Positions 10,201 through 17,468 of a stretch of 35,495 nt of DNA are shown piece after piece. A program made the translations under genes and the position numbers. Each line of letters starts with the position of its first letter. Within the stretch, counting starts at the first letter, position 1. The notes beneath the pieces are model-generated. The model made no database searches, was not told where the DNA came from, and saw nothing but the letters and a program-made list of their open reading frames with translations. The DNA is from a bacterium (GTDB taxonomy: Bacteria; Auribacterota; JABMQX01). The stretch lies in NCBI GenBank assembly GCA_030691545.1, contig JAUYEE010000166.1, positions 1 through 35,495 of the forward strand, in the 5' to 3' direction.

Positions 10201-11055
10201 TACGACGTTCCGGAACCCTGCTACTTCTTGGTAACGCCTACGTTGACCGAATGCCGTGTCTTCATCAGTAATCGAGGCATTGCGAACTGCTTCCCGTTGT
10301 ACTCGCAGGGAGAAGAGGAACGGACTCCGTTACTCCACTCCGTAGGGAGCCGCCAACTGAACCTGCGCGCAGAGTTCATTGCACGGTTTACAAGTGCCTT
10401 GGGAGGAGGCGCTCGCCCTGCTAAGGCAGGGTTGCCCACTGGTGTCAGTGGCGAGACTGTTTTCTCATACATCTACGCGGTCTTCCATAGCCCCGGCTAC
10501 CGGCGGCGGTATGCGGAGTTTCTGAAGATTGATTTCCCGCGCCTGCCGCTGACCTCCAGCCTCGACCTGTTCCGCGCCCTGGCGAAACTCGGCGGCGAAC
10601 TGGTCGCCCTGCACCTGATGGAATCGCCCAAGCTCGACAAACCCATCACGGAATGGCGCGGCGCAGCGCCCAGCGGCGAGGTCGAGAAGGTCAGTTATGT
10701 AGAAGCGGCTTCCAGCCGCTTAAATACACGGCAAGATGCCGCGTCTACGGCCGCGTCTACAGCCGCGTCTGCCACTGGGGCCGTCTTCATTGATAAAGCA
10801 CAAACGCAGGGCTTCCACGGCGTCCCCGAAAACGTCTGGAATTTCCACATCGGGGGCTACCAGGTCTGCCACAAATGGCTCAAGGACCGCAAAGGCCGCA
10901 CACTCAGCGCCGACGACATCACCCACTACCAGAAGATCGTCGTCGCCCTGAACGAAACCATCCGCCTCATGGCGGAAATTGACGAAGTCATCGAAGCGCA
11001 CGGCGGCTGGCCCGATGCTTTCACTCCGGGCGCACATGTCGCGGCCAGGCCATAG
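7219..11055 (+). CDS. Type ISP-like N6-adenine DNA methyltransferase interrupted in frame by RAYT/REP sequence
   Basis: A 1278-residue open frame beginning at GTG. Residues 20-235 match the helical domain of type ISP restriction-modification proteins (ETERGPLRKLHKAFQEAL, FADMYAQTITYGLF, RGVFYTPRPVVSYIVRSVDE). SAM motif I, DPACGTGTFLVEV, is at about 548, motif IV NPPYSNF at about 684, and a target-recognition region follows to the C-terminus. Between residues about 235 and 532 the frame is filled by an inserted RAYT remnant and hairpin repeats; normally EMKRRF would be followed within a few residues by IPDGVKPTDPFVTILDP. Two more repeats are in frame near residues 1065-1079 and 1161-1177. The nuclease and helicase domains of complete type ISP enzymes are absent. 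The N-terminus may be frameshifted: an ATG at 7244 in another frame starts MNPFIAKPFAL, which would join ADVLIPRLARLAGN if one base were restored near 7277. Activity is uncertain. Confidence 0.75.
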   Translation: MRLRKRGTHESLHREAICSADVLIPRLARLAGNIRRRANHVLAIETERGPLRKLHKAFQEALIHDLTEDDFADMYAQTITYGLFSAAVSRTAPDLGTAVMPENLADMVPITNPFLKEMLATFLTAGGRKAKMDFDELGIQEVVNLLNSPDTHMDAILWDFGNLTQQEDPVIHFYELFLAQYDKKKKIRRGVFYTPRPVVSYIVRSVDELLRTEFGLADGLADTATWGEMKRRFDCSPGFQPAVAQEQAGMPAPQELVESSDPPLTAGTCILRRPDIARIVQDALLHFEGQRYHLCAWCIMPNHVHVVVQALAGHELQDILHSWKSFTATKINRLLHRQGALWERESFNHLIRRAEHVERFVYYTEHNPVAAGLTAAPKDWPFSSCGAGLSTCGGGLSTCGAGFQPAPLEFVDPRKTPFVEPRSRGELPHLQKEGGTYFITWCLLDATCDAGFSSCGAGFQPAGSKLSQPRDPGFQPAGPEPSEPCDVAFQPAGSELSQPCGAGFQPAAAPEVPSAAAGEKGIGAGKMPAPQFHIPDGVKPTDPFVTILDPACGTGTFLVEVIDVIHRTMTEKWKAQGHGDNNIQALWNDYVPKHLLPRLHGYELMMAPYAIAHTKLPLKLKETGFTAWDKLGDDTRVRIYLTNSLEPPSEVADSKLADLFGPLAKEAQEVNDIKRNKRFTVVIGNPPYSNFGRMNRIPFILNLLEDYKRGLGEKKLNLDDDFVKFLRLSHSVLDATGGGVLGFITNNTYLDGITHRQMRFSLRTSMSKILVVDLHGSTAKKEVCPDGSRDKNVFDIQQGVAISLWLKRAGSSGHADVYHADLWGAKESKYNHLTANSVGATRMRKLNPQDPYHFFVPKDFAQSNEYSGYLSLLDIFSMNGPGVKTERDAVAIHWTRREAEAAVGAFRNLDDAQLRARFGLGQDSRDWTVANAKRDVNGNMSPRLFRRILYRPFDYRHTWYSGKTRGFIGTPGYPVMRTMLPEGSLGLLAMRQYEYDVPEPCYFLVTPTLTECRVFISNRGIANCFPLYSQGEEERTPLLHSVGSRQLNLRAEFIARFTSALGGGARPAKAGLPTGVSGETVFSYIYAVFHSPGYRRRYAEFLKIDFPRLPLTSSLDLFRALAKLGGELVALHLMESPKLDKPITEWRGAAPSGEVEKVSYVEAASSRLNTRQDAASTAASTAASATGAVFIDKAQTQGFHGVPENVWNFHIGGYQVCHKWLKDRKGRTLSADDITHYQKIVVALNETIRLMAEIDEVIEAHGGWPDAFTPGAHVAARP
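7928..7979. repeat. REP-like hairpin pair, left end of insertion
   Basis: Two palindromes lie side by side: CAGGCT-TCC-AGCCTG at 7928-7942, and GCAGGCA-GGGA-TGCCTGC at 7956-7973 followed by ACCACA. This is the same two-hairpin architecture seen at the other repeat sites in the window, compressed to about 50 bases. It encodes in-frame residues of the host methyltransferase gene. Confidence 0.75.
7981..8370 (+). pseudogene. RAYT transposase remnant, middle and C-terminal part
   Basis: About 130 codons resemble the distal three quarters of a REP-associated Y1 transposase: SSDPPLTAGTCILRR, IARIVQDALLHFEGQRYHL, the HUH signature MPNHVHVVV (His at 8125 and 8131), LHSWKSFTATKINRLL, LWERESFNHLIRR, YTEHNPVAAGL and the typical ending DWPFSS. 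The usual N-terminal RAYT block (FVDPR...GGTYFVTF) is not in front of it but lies downstream at 8443-8556. No tyrosine is visible in the LHSWKSF helix where a nucleophile might be expected, and no independent start or ribosome-binding site is seen. It shares the frame of the host methyltransferase gene. Confidence 0.8.
8371..8435. repeat. Tandem REP half-units between the swapped RAYT pieces
   Basis: Three successive copies begin TTGTGGTGCAGGCTT or TGTGGTGGAGGCTT; the first two are shortened to ...CTTGTCCAC and the third contains the complete hairpin GCAGGCTTCCAGCCTGC (8419-8435). They join the end of the RAYT C-terminal part to the RAYT N-terminal part and stay in frame (protein CGAGLSTCGGGLSTCGAGFQPA). 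Confidence 0.75.
8443..8556 (+). pseudogene. RAYT transposase remnant, N-terminal part (out of order)
   Basis: About 38 codons read EFVDPRKTPFVEPRSRGEL, then PHLQKEGGTYFITWCLLDA, the expected N-terminal block of a RAYT. It lies after, not before, the C-terminal part and is separated from it by copies of the TGTGGTGCAGGCTT repeat. The two pieces would make one nearly full RAYT if their order were exchanged: LLDA here would be followed by ELVESSDPPLTAG at 7981. Either the element is circularly permuted or two copies were truncated reciprocally by recombination between repeats. Confidence 0.75.
8577..8738 (+). repeat. 45-bp tandem repeat built on the REP hairpin, coding for 15-residue repeats
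   Basis: Three full units of 45 bases and a partial fourth, each holding the hairpin sequence (8587-8603, degenerate at 8633-8647 and 8677-8693, intact again at 8722-8738). The unit length is a multiple of three and the translated repeat is approximately CGAGFQPAGSELSQP. The first and fourth hairpins are perfect while the middle two have drifted. No comparable unit appears in ordinary methyltransferases. Confidence 0.8.
8788..8810. repeat. REP-like hairpin, right end of insertion
   Basis: GCAGGCA-AGA-TGCCTGC with 7-base arms, followed by ACCACA. Read on the other strand its outer flank matches the TGTGGTGCAGGC start of the left-type repeats, so it closes the element. Methyltransferase sequence (HIPDGVKPTDP) resumes directly after it. 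Confidence 0.75.
10412..10455. repeat. Cruciform-like palindrome with two inner hairpins, in frame
   Basis: Outer arms CTCGCC (10412-10417) and GGCGAG (10450-10455) enclose two hairpins, CCCTGC-TAAG-GCAGGG (10416-10431) and CCACTG-GTGT-CAGTGG (10436-10451), so the sequence can fold as a three-way junction. It is translated as part of the methyltransferase (ARPAKAGLPTGVSGET), between FTSALG and VFSYIYAVFHSP, and looks like a third small mobile repeat family (inference). Confidence 0.6.
10699..10748. repeat. Second REP-like family, paired hairpins, in frame
   Basis: GTAGA at the left and TCTAC at the right enclose AAGCGGCT-TCC-AGCCGCTT (10703-10721) and CGGCA-AGA-TGCCG (10729-10741). The hairpin cores GGCTTCCAGCC and GGCAAGATGCC are identical to those of the 7919-8812 element, but the outer arms differ and are complementary to each other. 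The right end is followed by two more GCCGCGTCT copies. The translation (VEAASSRLNTRQDAASTAAST) interrupts otherwise conserved C-terminal methyltransferase sequence without breaking the frame. Confidence 0.7.
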
Positions 11056-11624
11056 CATTCCCCTTCGATTCCCAATGCCCGCCGCGGTGAAGAATGGCCG
11101 CCGTCATGCTCCCGGCTCGCCCCCTCCAATCCAAAAGTTCTTGGTAACGTGTTGCCGCCGGGTAACAGGTGTTCCCAAACCGTTAACGCACTTAATTCGC
11201 TGCGCGTCAATGAGTTATCACAACGCGTCGGAGCGATGTTGCCGTCGGAAAACGTTTCCCTTCTCACCGGGTTTCGCGAACTTTCCCTTCGCCGCGCTGC
11301 GCAACGCATTCTGAACACGTGAGTTATACTATTCCTCCGGACAGCGCTTTTCTCTTGGCGCAGTATGTGCGTTCCGGCTCAGTTGCGATTGGTCTAAGGC
11401 GTGCGCAAGCACACCGGCTCCCTTTTCGACACAGACCAAACGACAACGGACTGAAAAGGTATGGAGATGCAGGCCCGCAGGGCGGGCCTGCGCTGCCACG
11501 GCTGCGAGACCTTTGGAGGGCGCCGGGAGCGGCATCCTCTTTTGACCCGATGGCAAAATGCCGCCAGTCGGAGGACGAGTTTGTCCCCTGAGGCGGCTTG
11601 GCCTCTGGCGAAGGAACAATTCAC
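11056..11624. other. Intergenic region after the methyltransferase, holding one repeat pair
   Basis: No supported gene. Short open frames exist on both strands but none shows a ribosome-binding site or recognisable protein. The distal half carries the palindrome pair listed separately at 11469-11562. The last bases hold AAGGA (11611-11615), the ribosome-binding site of the PqqD-like gene. Confidence 0.5.
11469..11562. repeat. REP-like palindrome pair, third arm variant
   Basis: A strong palindrome with 10-base arms, GCAGGCCCGC and GCGGGCCTGC around AGG (11469-11491), is followed about 60 bases later by GGCA-AAA-TGCC (11552-11562). The layout, a GC-rich hairpin followed by a GGCA(n)TGCC hairpin, resembles the in-gene elements upstream, but the first core differs, so kinship is only suggested. 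Confidence 0.5.
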
Positions 11625-11924
11625 ATGGACGGGCTTGATATTCGGTTCGAAAGAGCCGAAAGCATTGTCGGTAGGATGATCGAAGGCAACATCTTCCTCC
11701 TCGACGACCATGGAAGACGCCTCCACACACTCAGCCGCATCGGGACCTTCGTCTGGGGGCTTCTCGAAGACGGCTCCACCCTCAAGGAAATCATCCGAAA
11801 AGTCGCTTACAAGTTCGGCCTGAGTGAGGAGGTCGCCGACGCCAACACCCGGGAGTTCCTCGACGAGCTCGCCGCAAAAGGAGCTGTCCGCGTCTTCAAC
11901 ACGTCCCGGCGGGGACTGCGGTGA
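11625..11924 (+). CDS. PqqD-like peptide-binding (RRE) protein
   Basis: A 99-residue protein from the ATG at 11625, chosen over the TTG at 11598 because AAGGA sits 9 bases upstream. The sequence fits the PqqD/RiPP recognition element fold: a short beta hairpin (NIFLLDDHGRRLHTLSRIGTFVWGLL), then DGSTLKEIIRKVAYKFGLS and the closing helix FLDELAAKGAVRV. PqqD proteins bind leader peptides and present them to radical SAM or other maturases. No radical SAM enzyme, precursor peptide or PQQ biosynthesis gene is visible nearby, so the partner is unknown. It is convergent with the Tat-signal gene that ends 23 bases downstream. In some genomes such orphans accompany polysaccharide loci. The fold call is good; a specific role cannot be assigned. 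Confidence 0.75.
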   Translation: MDGLDIRFERAESIVGRMIEGNIFLLDDHGRRLHTLSRIGTFVWGLLEDGSTLKEIIRKVAYKFGLSEEVADANTREFLDELAAKGAVRVFNTSRRGLR

Positions 11925-11947
11925 ATCCCGCCCCGCTCACCTGAGTG

Positions 11948-12925
11948 TCAACTTCTCCAGGGGCGGACTCTACTGACTTTCGACAGCACGTCGCTTGCGA
12001 TCCGCACATCTTCGGCAATCTCGAAGTCGAACATCCCCGCTAAGACGTGGTCGGCGCCGTTCTCGAAGACGTACTTAAACGCATCCTGAGGCGGTATCGC
12101 GCCCGCCGCCATAACCTTGAACGCGATCCACGGTTTCTCGACGTCTTTCATGACCTCGAGCGTCTGCTGCGGGTTGCTGCACCAGTAGCCCGGAAACTCG
12201 GAATACGGCGACTTGATCTCGTCGGGCTTTGGCCCGCTCGGATAGTTGTGGTGGTGGAAGGTCTTGATGTAGAAATCGGCGTCAACCTTCTGTTTTTCGC
12301 ATTCCACGATCGCTTTCAAGTCATGGGCGCCGACGCCGGAGGGCACACCGCACTCCTTGGCGATGGCGACCGCTCTCGCAATCATATCCACTTTCCCCTC
12401 CGCAACAAGGCGGTCCGAAACAACGCCCCACAGATAGATAGCCTCCGTCCCATCGGCAACGAGTTCCTGGACGTGCTTTCGGTAAGCTGTCGGGTCGGCA
12501 TCCACGTGATTCGTGGAGCAGATGATCCAGTTTATCTTCCCCCCACGCTCGTAACGATATTTCTTGAGGATGTCCATGACCCGTGCGGCAGTATGTATCG
12601 AGAGCGTATTGACCCCGTGCGCCTCTGCCAGCGCCATCGTCTCGTGGATTTTATCGTCCGTGTTGTAGTGTGCGGTCAGATTGTAAACGTAACTCAGGTC
12701 GCGGCTGTGCGTGTAGTGCGTCAGCAGATTCCCTCCCAGCAACAGCCGACTGATGGAAAGATTGCCAATCTTGCCTTTTGGCAACGCGTCCTTCGAGGCA
12801 GCCTCGGTCGCTGCGGCGCCTTGCGCAGCGACGCCGCCCGCGCCCGCTCTCAGAGCCAGCGCTCCGGCCGCCGAGCTCAGGAACGACTTCTTGATGAACG
12901 TCCGCCGATTCAGTTTCGATGACAT
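11948..12925 (-). CDS. Tat-exported TIM-barrel / aldo-keto reductase-like protein
   Basis: A 325-residue protein. The N-terminus is a twin-arginine signal (NRRTFIKKSFLSSAAGALAL, then an Ala/Gly-rich stretch ending near AAQGAAA), so it should be exported folded to the periplasm. The mature part begins with KIGNLSISRLLLGGNLL, which resembles the opening strand of aldo/keto reductases. It continues with TIM-barrel-like strands (GVNTLSIHTA, INWIICSTNH, AIYLWGVVSDRL, PSGVGAHDL, ADFYIKTFHHHNY) and WIAFKVMAAGAIPP, close to the family's penultimate strands. The start at 12925 has GGAAGGAG upstream with 7-base spacing; a GTG two codons earlier is too close to it. The substrate is unknown. Its position after cinA suggests readthrough but gives no functional hint. 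Confidence 0.7.
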   Translation of the reverse strand: MSSKLNRRTFIKKSFLSSAAGALALRAGAGGVAAQGAAATEAASKDALPKGKIGNLSISRLLLGGNLLTHYTHSRDLSYVYNLTAHYNTDDKIHETMALAEAHGVNTLSIHTAARVMDILKKYRYERGGKINWIICSTNHVDADPTAYRKHVQELVADGTEAIYLWGVVSDRLVAEGKVDMIARAVAIAKECGVPSGVGAHDLKAIVECEKQKVDADFYIKTFHHHNYPSGPKPDEIKSPYSEFPGYWCSNPQQTLEVMKDVEKPWIAFKVMAAGAIPPQDAFKYVFENGADHVLAGMFDFEIAEDVRIASDVLSKVSRVRPWRS

Positions 12926-13025
12926 AGTCACTCTCCTTCCTCAAAGACACGTACTTGTCGAGCTAACATCGCGTATTTGAATCCGTTTCGCTCCGTCGCG
13001 TTCCCGATGCGATACCCCTCCGATT

Positions 13026-14258
13026 CTACTCTACCTTCAGAAGATAGTCTCGTATCATGTTGATGGCCGCCTGAGACGCGCGGTACCGAATCCATTCCCG
13101 GTCACCCCGGAAATTGAACTTCCGGGCAACGGTCGTTCTGCCGTCAGCCAGCGCCATGTAAACCAAACCCACGGGCTTCTCCTTGGTCCCACCAGTCGGT
13201 CCGGCAATCCCCGTGACGGACAGGCCGATATCCGTGTGGGCTTTCTCTCGGACGTTCTCCGCCATTTCTCGGGCCGTCTGCTCGCTCACGGCGCCGTGCT
13301 TGATGAGCGTCTGCCCTGAGACCCCGAGCAGGTTCTCCTTCCACCGATTGCTGTACGAAACGAACGCTCCTTCAAAGTACGCAGAGCTGCCGGAGATGTC
13401 GGTGAGCCGCTTGGCGATCAGCCCACCCGTGCACGATTCCGCGAGAGCGATCGTTTTCTTGTTGACCTTCAGCATTTCACCAACCACTTCCTCGAGGGAG
13501 CGGTCATCCCTGGTGAAGATAGATTTCCCGAATTCGGCCTCCACGACCTCTTCTCCCGGGCGCAGGATTTCGTTCGCCTCTTGCTGAGAGGGAGACGTGC
13601 AGTATAGGCGGAGGTCCACTTGATATGGATGCGCAATGAGTCCGTAGGAAAGGCCGGGTAAGCCCTGGAGCATTTTCCCGACCCGTTCCTCGATGTCCGA
13701 CTCGCGTACACCTATCGTCCGGAACATCCGCTCGACGAACAGATCGCCCTTTCTCTCCGCCTCCAACTTCGGAAGAACCACATCCTCGAACATGGGCTTC
13801 AGTTCGTTCGGCGGGCCCGGCAGCGCCACCGCCCTTTTGTCTCCCTTCTCGAAAATGAAGCCCGGCGCCGTCCCCACGGAATTCGCAATCACGAAGGCGG
13901 AAGCCGGGACGTCCGCCTGAGTCAGAACAATCGCCGACAGGCTTTCCCCATGTCTTTCACGGAGGTCCCGGACGATGGCTTCGTCCCGCGCAAGCTTCGT
14001 TTCAAACAACTCTGCGAGGACTGTCTTGGTCGTATCATCCGTCGTGGGGCCGAGTCCGCCTGTAGTGATGACCAGGTCGCTTCTCTCCAGCGACTCCGCG
14101 AGCACTTCTTTCAGGGCGCCTCTCTCGTCGCGGACGGAGGTCTGTCGGCTCAATGGAATGCCAATCCGCGCCAGTTTGCTCCCGATGTAGGCGATGTGCG
14201 TGTTGATGACCTTGCCGAGGAGAATCTCGTCGCCGATGGTGACCAGTTCTACGTTCAA
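13026..14258 (-). CDS. cinA: CinA, competence/damage-inducible protein (pyrophosphatase plus NMN amidase)
   Basis: A 410-residue full-length CinA. The N-terminal molybdopterin-binding-like (COG1058) domain starts MNVELVTIGDEILLGKVINT and contains TTGGLGPTTDD, and acts on ADP-ribose-type nucleotides in characterised homologues. The C-terminal PncC domain, which deamidates nicotinamide mononucleotide in pyridine nucleotide salvage, has LAESCTGGLIAKRLTDISGS, GAVSEQTAREMAENV and SVTGIAGPTGGTKEKPVGLV. Both domains look complete. Translation starts at TTG (14258-14256), well supported by GGAGG six bases upstream. It lies 33 bases after the GspF-like gene and is probably co-transcribed with it. Confidence 0.93.
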   Translation of the reverse strand: MNVELVTIGDEILLGKVINTHIAYIGSKLARIGIPLSRQTSVRDERGALKEVLAESLERSDLVITTGGLGPTTDDTTKTVLAELFETKLARDEAIVRDLRERHGESLSAIVLTQADVPASAFVIANSVGTAPGFIFEKGDKRAVALPGPPNELKPMFEDVVLPKLEAERKGDLFVERMFRTIGVRESDIEERVGKMLQGLPGLSYGLIAHPYQVDLRLYCTSPSQQEANEILRPGEEVVEAEFGKSIFTRDDRSLEEVVGEMLKVNKKTIALAESCTGGLIAKRLTDISGSSAYFEGAFVSYSNRWKENLLGVSGQTLIKHGAVSEQTAREMAENVREKAHTDIGLSVTGIAGPTGGTKEKPVGLVYMALADGRTTVARKFNFRGDREWIRYRASQAAINMIRDYLLKVE

Positions 14259-14264
14259 ATGAAA

Positions 14265-14269
14265 CCTCC
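14265..14269 (-). promoter_or_regulatory. Ribosome-binding site fixing the TTG start of cinA
   Basis: GGAGG on the - strand lies six bases before TTG at 14258-14256. No in-frame ATG is nearby and the protein must start here to include the conserved MNVELVTIGDE, so the site decides an otherwise unusual start. Confidence 0.75.
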
Positions 14270-14291
14270 GCTGAATTGGGTCGCCCCTTGG

Positions 14292-15251
14292 TCAACGACC
14301 CAGAAGCCCGCCGTAAACCGTCATATAAAGCCGGATGATGACGAAGCCAATGTAGATTACGCCGAGCGTGTAGATGGCTCGGATGCCAAGCACGAGCGTC
14401 AGCCGCAGGGTCTCCGTGGCCTGCTCTCTCGCCAGCTTCGCCACGTTTCCCATGGACTCGTGCAGCCTGCCGGTCTCCTCTCCCACTTCAAATATCTGAA
14501 TCGCCTCGAACGGAAATACACCGGTTTTTTGCAGGGCTTGGGAGACCGTGTCTCCCCGCTCGATGTAGTCTCTCGCCCGAAGAGCTCGCTTGCGGAACAC
14601 CGGATTCCCTGCACTTTCTGCCGCCAGGTTGACTGCCGTTGTGACGTCCATTCCGGCGCCCCAGGCGAATCCCATCGCCTCCGTGAACTTCGCAAGAGAG
14701 AATTTGCGCACGAGTCGTTGAATCAGAGGAACGTAAAACAAGGCGGAATGGACGCCGTCGCGGACGGGTCTGGAGAAATAGTAAGATGCCCAGACAACCA
14801 TTACGAGGAGCAGGCCCCACGCCAGAACGTCCCCAGAAGTCCTCAACGTCACCATATCGCCGATGATGTAAAGGACAAATTGGATCGCCACGATCAGCAG
14901 GCCGAAGTAGCCGACAATGGGGATGAGCTCCCGCTTAACCTCTCGTGCAATCGCATATCGCCGATCATAGTACGAGGCTACGCTCGCTACCGCCTGTTCA
15001 AGGTGCCCGGTGCTTTCCCCTACCTGGATCATCCTCGTGAAGAACTCCGGGAAGATGCGATTGTACTTCTCGTAAGCCTGCGTGAGCGTCGAGCCGGCTC
15101 CAATGCTCTCCTTCATTTGTCTGGAGGCTGCCCTCATTTGGCGGGTCGGAGCCGTTCGGGATAAAGTCTTCAGGAGCCGGTCAAGGGGCAGTCCGGAGTT
15201 CAATCCCATGGAGAACTGATTCGCATATCGGGAGAGAGTTTTCAGGGACAT
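14292..15251 (-). CDS. Type II secretion / type IV pilus inner-membrane protein (GspF/PilC family)
   Basis: A 319-residue protein with two tandem T2SSF domains: residues about 8-125 (SMGLNSGLPLDRLLKTLS, FFTRMIQVGESTGHLEQAV) and about 190-300 (FTEAMGFAWGAGMDVTTAVNLA, IQIFEVGEETGRLHESM). Each ends in hydrophobic segments (near 125-165 and 285-312). GspF/PilC proteins form the inner-membrane platform that couples the assembly ATPase to pseudopilus or pilus growth. It is about 80 residues shorter than typical GspF, mostly at the N-terminus. No GspE/PilB ATPase, pilin or secretin gene is in the window, so this copy is detached from a full cluster here. It lies directly upstream of cinA on the same strand. 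Confidence 0.85.
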   Translation of the reverse strand: MSLKTLSRYANQFSMGLNSGLPLDRLLKTLSRTAPTRQMRAASRQMKESIGAGSTLTQAYEKYNRIFPEFFTRMIQVGESTGHLEQAVASVASYYDRRYAIAREVKRELIPIVGYFGLLIVAIQFVLYIIGDMVTLRTSGDVLAWGLLLVMVVWASYYFSRPVRDGVHSALFYVPLIQRLVRKFSLAKFTEAMGFAWGAGMDVTTAVNLAAESAGNPVFRKRALRARDYIERGDTVSQALQKTGVFPFEAIQIFEVGEETGRLHESMGNVAKLAREQATETLRLTLVLGIRAIYTLGVIYIGFVIIRLYMTVYGGLLGR

Positions 15252-15337
15252 GTGCAGAAAAAGGAACTGTCATCCTTCGCGTTTTGCGGGCTGAACAGCT
15301 TGCGTCAGGGTTCCGAGCGGGCACGAGCACGCCGCCC

Positions 15338-16756
15338 TCAAGCGTAAACGTCTTTCTTGGTGAACAGGGTCATTGCTAGAATTCGCAAATCGAGGAGCAG
15401 CGACCAGTTTTCCATGTAGTAAATGTCGTACTTGACTCGCTCCTCGAAGGAGGTGTTCTGTCGAAGTCCATGAACCTGCGCCCAGCCGGTGATCCCCGAT
15501 TTGACCATGTGGCGTGTCATGTACCTCGGGATGCCGTTCTTGAACTGTTCGATGAAATAGGGGCGTTCGGGGCGGGGTCCCACCAGGCTCATATCTCCCC
15601 GAAGCACATTGTAGAATTGCGTCAGCTCGTCCAGGTTGGTCTTTCTCAGAAAAGCCCCGATTCGCGTCACGCGCGGGTCATCCTTCGCCGTCATCACCGG
15701 GCCCGTCGCCGCCTCGGCGTTGTTCTTCATTGTCCGGAGCTTGTACAGGTAAAAGCATTTCCCGTCCTCTCCGCAGCGCTCCTGCCGGTAGAACACGGAA
15801 CCGGGAGAGCTTCTCTTGATAAGGATCGCCAATACCAGCATGATCGGGGCCGAAAGCGTCAGGCCGATAGAGGACCCCACCACGTCCATGACTCTCTTGA
15901 TGAGCCGGTTCCAGGGATTGTCCAGAGGAAGAGCCTTCAGTCCCATTAAAGGCACCCCGTCCAGATTCATCACCTCAAGGTTCGCCGTCAGAATCTCGTA
16001 CATATCCGGGATAAGACGAAAATCAATCAGCTCTTTCTCACACTCGACAATGATTTTGCTTTTCGTTTCGTGGTCGAGGCTCGGGATACACAAAATGACC
16101 TCGTCCACGAAATCTCTCTTGAGGAATGACCCGATATTCTCAAGGTCGCCCAGGATGGGACAGCCCAATAGTTCCTTCATCTGCGGCTGGGGCGAGCCGG
16201 AGATGACGCCCACAACTCCGTAGCACAGTTGGGGCGCGTTCTGGATGCTGCTGATAAGCTTCTTTGCCTTGGCTCCCGTCCCGATCACAAGAAGCCTTCG
16301 CGTCAAGCCCGCCCGGGCAAAGTACCATGCCTCGAACCGGCTCATCAGTTTTCGGAACACGCTTACCGGAATGGCAACGCACGGCACGGAAAGCAGCACC
16401 ACGCCGGCGGAATATTCAAAGTCCCGTTGCTTGTACACAAATGCCAGCAGGATCAGAACAACCAACCCGGTGACCGTGCCTTTCAACACACGTAGCGGCT
16501 CGCTTGATGTCAGTAGAGACCATTGCCGGCGATACAGACCGAAGGACTTGAAGCAAAGGAGCATCACGAACGTCGCCACCGGATAGACCCGCAGATACCG
16601 AATCAGCTCGGGAACCGTCTCTCCCCTCCCCGGAAGCAGGGGAAATAGCCCGAAGCGCACCTGGTACGCAAGGTGCAGTCCAATAAACACAAACGCGGCG
16701 TCGCCAGCCACCAGGAGTGCCGATACAAGCAGATTGGAACGTTTTCGAGGGGTCAT
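15338..16756 (-). CDS. Polyprenyl-phosphate sugar-1-phosphate transferase (WcaJ-like, initiating)
   Basis: A 472-residue polyisoprenyl-phosphate hexose-1-phosphate transferase. The N-terminal 130 residues contain about four membrane segments (LLVSALLVAGDAAFVFIGLHL, VATFVMLLCFKSFGLY, VTGLVVLILLAFVY, VVLLSVPCVAIPVSVF). A Rossmann-like CoA-binding domain follows (LLVIGTGAKAKKLISSI). The C-terminal catalytic bacterial sugar transferase domain has KRVMDVVGSSIGL, YRQERCGEDGKCF, KLRTMKNNAE, RKTNLDELTQFYNVLRGDMS with LVGPRPE, and GITGWAQVHGLR. It transfers a sugar phosphate onto undecaprenyl phosphate to begin a glycan repeat unit at the inner membrane. The donor sugar cannot be told from sequence. 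A near-consensus promoter lies 47-74 bases upstream. The glycosyltransferases at 20900-25511 are the likely next steps. Confidence 0.9.
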   Translation of the reverse strand: MTPRKRSNLLVSALLVAGDAAFVFIGLHLAYQVRFGLFPLLPGRGETVPELIRYLRVYPVATFVMLLCFKSFGLYRRQWSLLTSSEPLRVLKGTVTGLVVLILLAFVYKQRDFEYSAGVVLLSVPCVAIPVSVFRKLMSRFEAWYFARAGLTRRLLVIGTGAKAKKLISSIQNAPQLCYGVVGVISGSPQPQMKELLGCPILGDLENIGSFLKRDFVDEVILCIPSLDHETKSKIIVECEKELIDFRLIPDMYEILTANLEVMNLDGVPLMGLKALPLDNPWNRLIKRVMDVVGSSIGLTLSAPIMLVLAILIKRSSPGSVFYRQERCGEDGKCFYLYKLRTMKNNAEAATGPVMTAKDDPRVTRIGAFLRKTNLDELTQFYNVLRGDMSLVGPRPERPYFIEQFKNGIPRYMTRHMVKSGITGWAQVHGLRQNTSFEERVKYDIYYMENWSLLLDLRILAMTLFTKKDVYA

Positions 16757-16802
16757 CTCCTGCCCTTATCCAGCGTAACGTCTTTGCAAACGGACACTAA
16801 CA

Positions 16803-16830
16803 ATGATACCCGTCTATAGTCCGCTGTCAA
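16803..16830 (-). promoter_or_regulatory. Sigma70-type promoter of the sugar-phosphate transferase gene
   Basis: On the - strand TTGACA (16830-16825) is a perfect -35 box; 16 bases later TATCAT (16808-16803) differs from TATAAT at one position. Transcription would start near 16796, giving a leader of about 40 bases before the ATG at 16756. This is the clearest promoter in the window; no operator palindrome overlaps it. Confidence 0.7.
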
Positions 16831-16910
16831 GACGAAACTCGTGTGACGCGTAATGCCTCAGTCACGGAGGGACTCTCCGCGGAGAAGGCACAGACCGTAG
16901 AGGAACACCA

Positions 16911-16962
16911 GACAGGATTAACAGGATTTTCAGGATTATCCTGTGCATCCTGTTATCCTGTC
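16911..16962. repeat. ACAGGATT-type nested hairpin repeat
   Basis: Three spaced copies of CAGGATT are followed by three inverted copies ATCCTGT, so the outer arms GACAGGATTAACAGGAT and ATCCTGTTATCCTGTC pair, and an inner CAGGAT-T-ATCCTG can also pair. It sits in the divergent intergenic space between the sugar transferase and the TPR protein. It could act as a bidirectional transcription stop or a mobile hairpin; no poly-T tail follows. Confidence 0.7.
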
Positions 16963-17468
16963 TAAATCTTGTTGGCGCGACAAGCCAACCGGAGCAAACA
17001 TATCTCAGAAACGCAAGGAGCGCAACGCAGAAGGCGGGTATCTGGGGACATAAGCCTATTTCTATTGTTGACGGTGCTGTCCGCTGACTTTAGAGTGGGT
17101 GTCTGGCAGGCTCGGCAAGAGTGGCCGTTCCAGGTGCTCCGTACCCTATCGCGTGGCCGGGCAATCGGCGTCACGAACCGGTTGGACGGCCCTTCAGCGG
17201 AAAGCCATTCGTCGAACAGCTTCAGAAGATGCTCGGACGCGTCCTGCCGATGAAGAGGCTGGAGCCAGACCCGAAGACAGCGCAAGAGTCGGTGTGATGT
17301 CGTTCGATTTCACAGAATTGGCTTAAGAAAAAAACCCATGCCCGTTTCAATATCCGCGAGTTGGTTGTTCACGATCCAGGCATACGCAAGCGCGACCTAT
17401 TCGACACTGACTCTGTAAAGCAAGAACCACACGTCGTCCGGGAAAGAAAAAGTATCGAGGTTGCCGCG
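16963..17468. other. Intergenic region before the TPR membrane protein
   Basis: About 500 bases with no supported gene. Short open frames occur on both strands over the same bases, none with a ribosome-binding site or recognisable product. A low-complexity piece near 17009-17033 (ACGCAAGGAGCGCAACGCAG) resembles degenerate short repeats. GAGG lies 8 bases before the ATG at 17469. Confidence 0.4.
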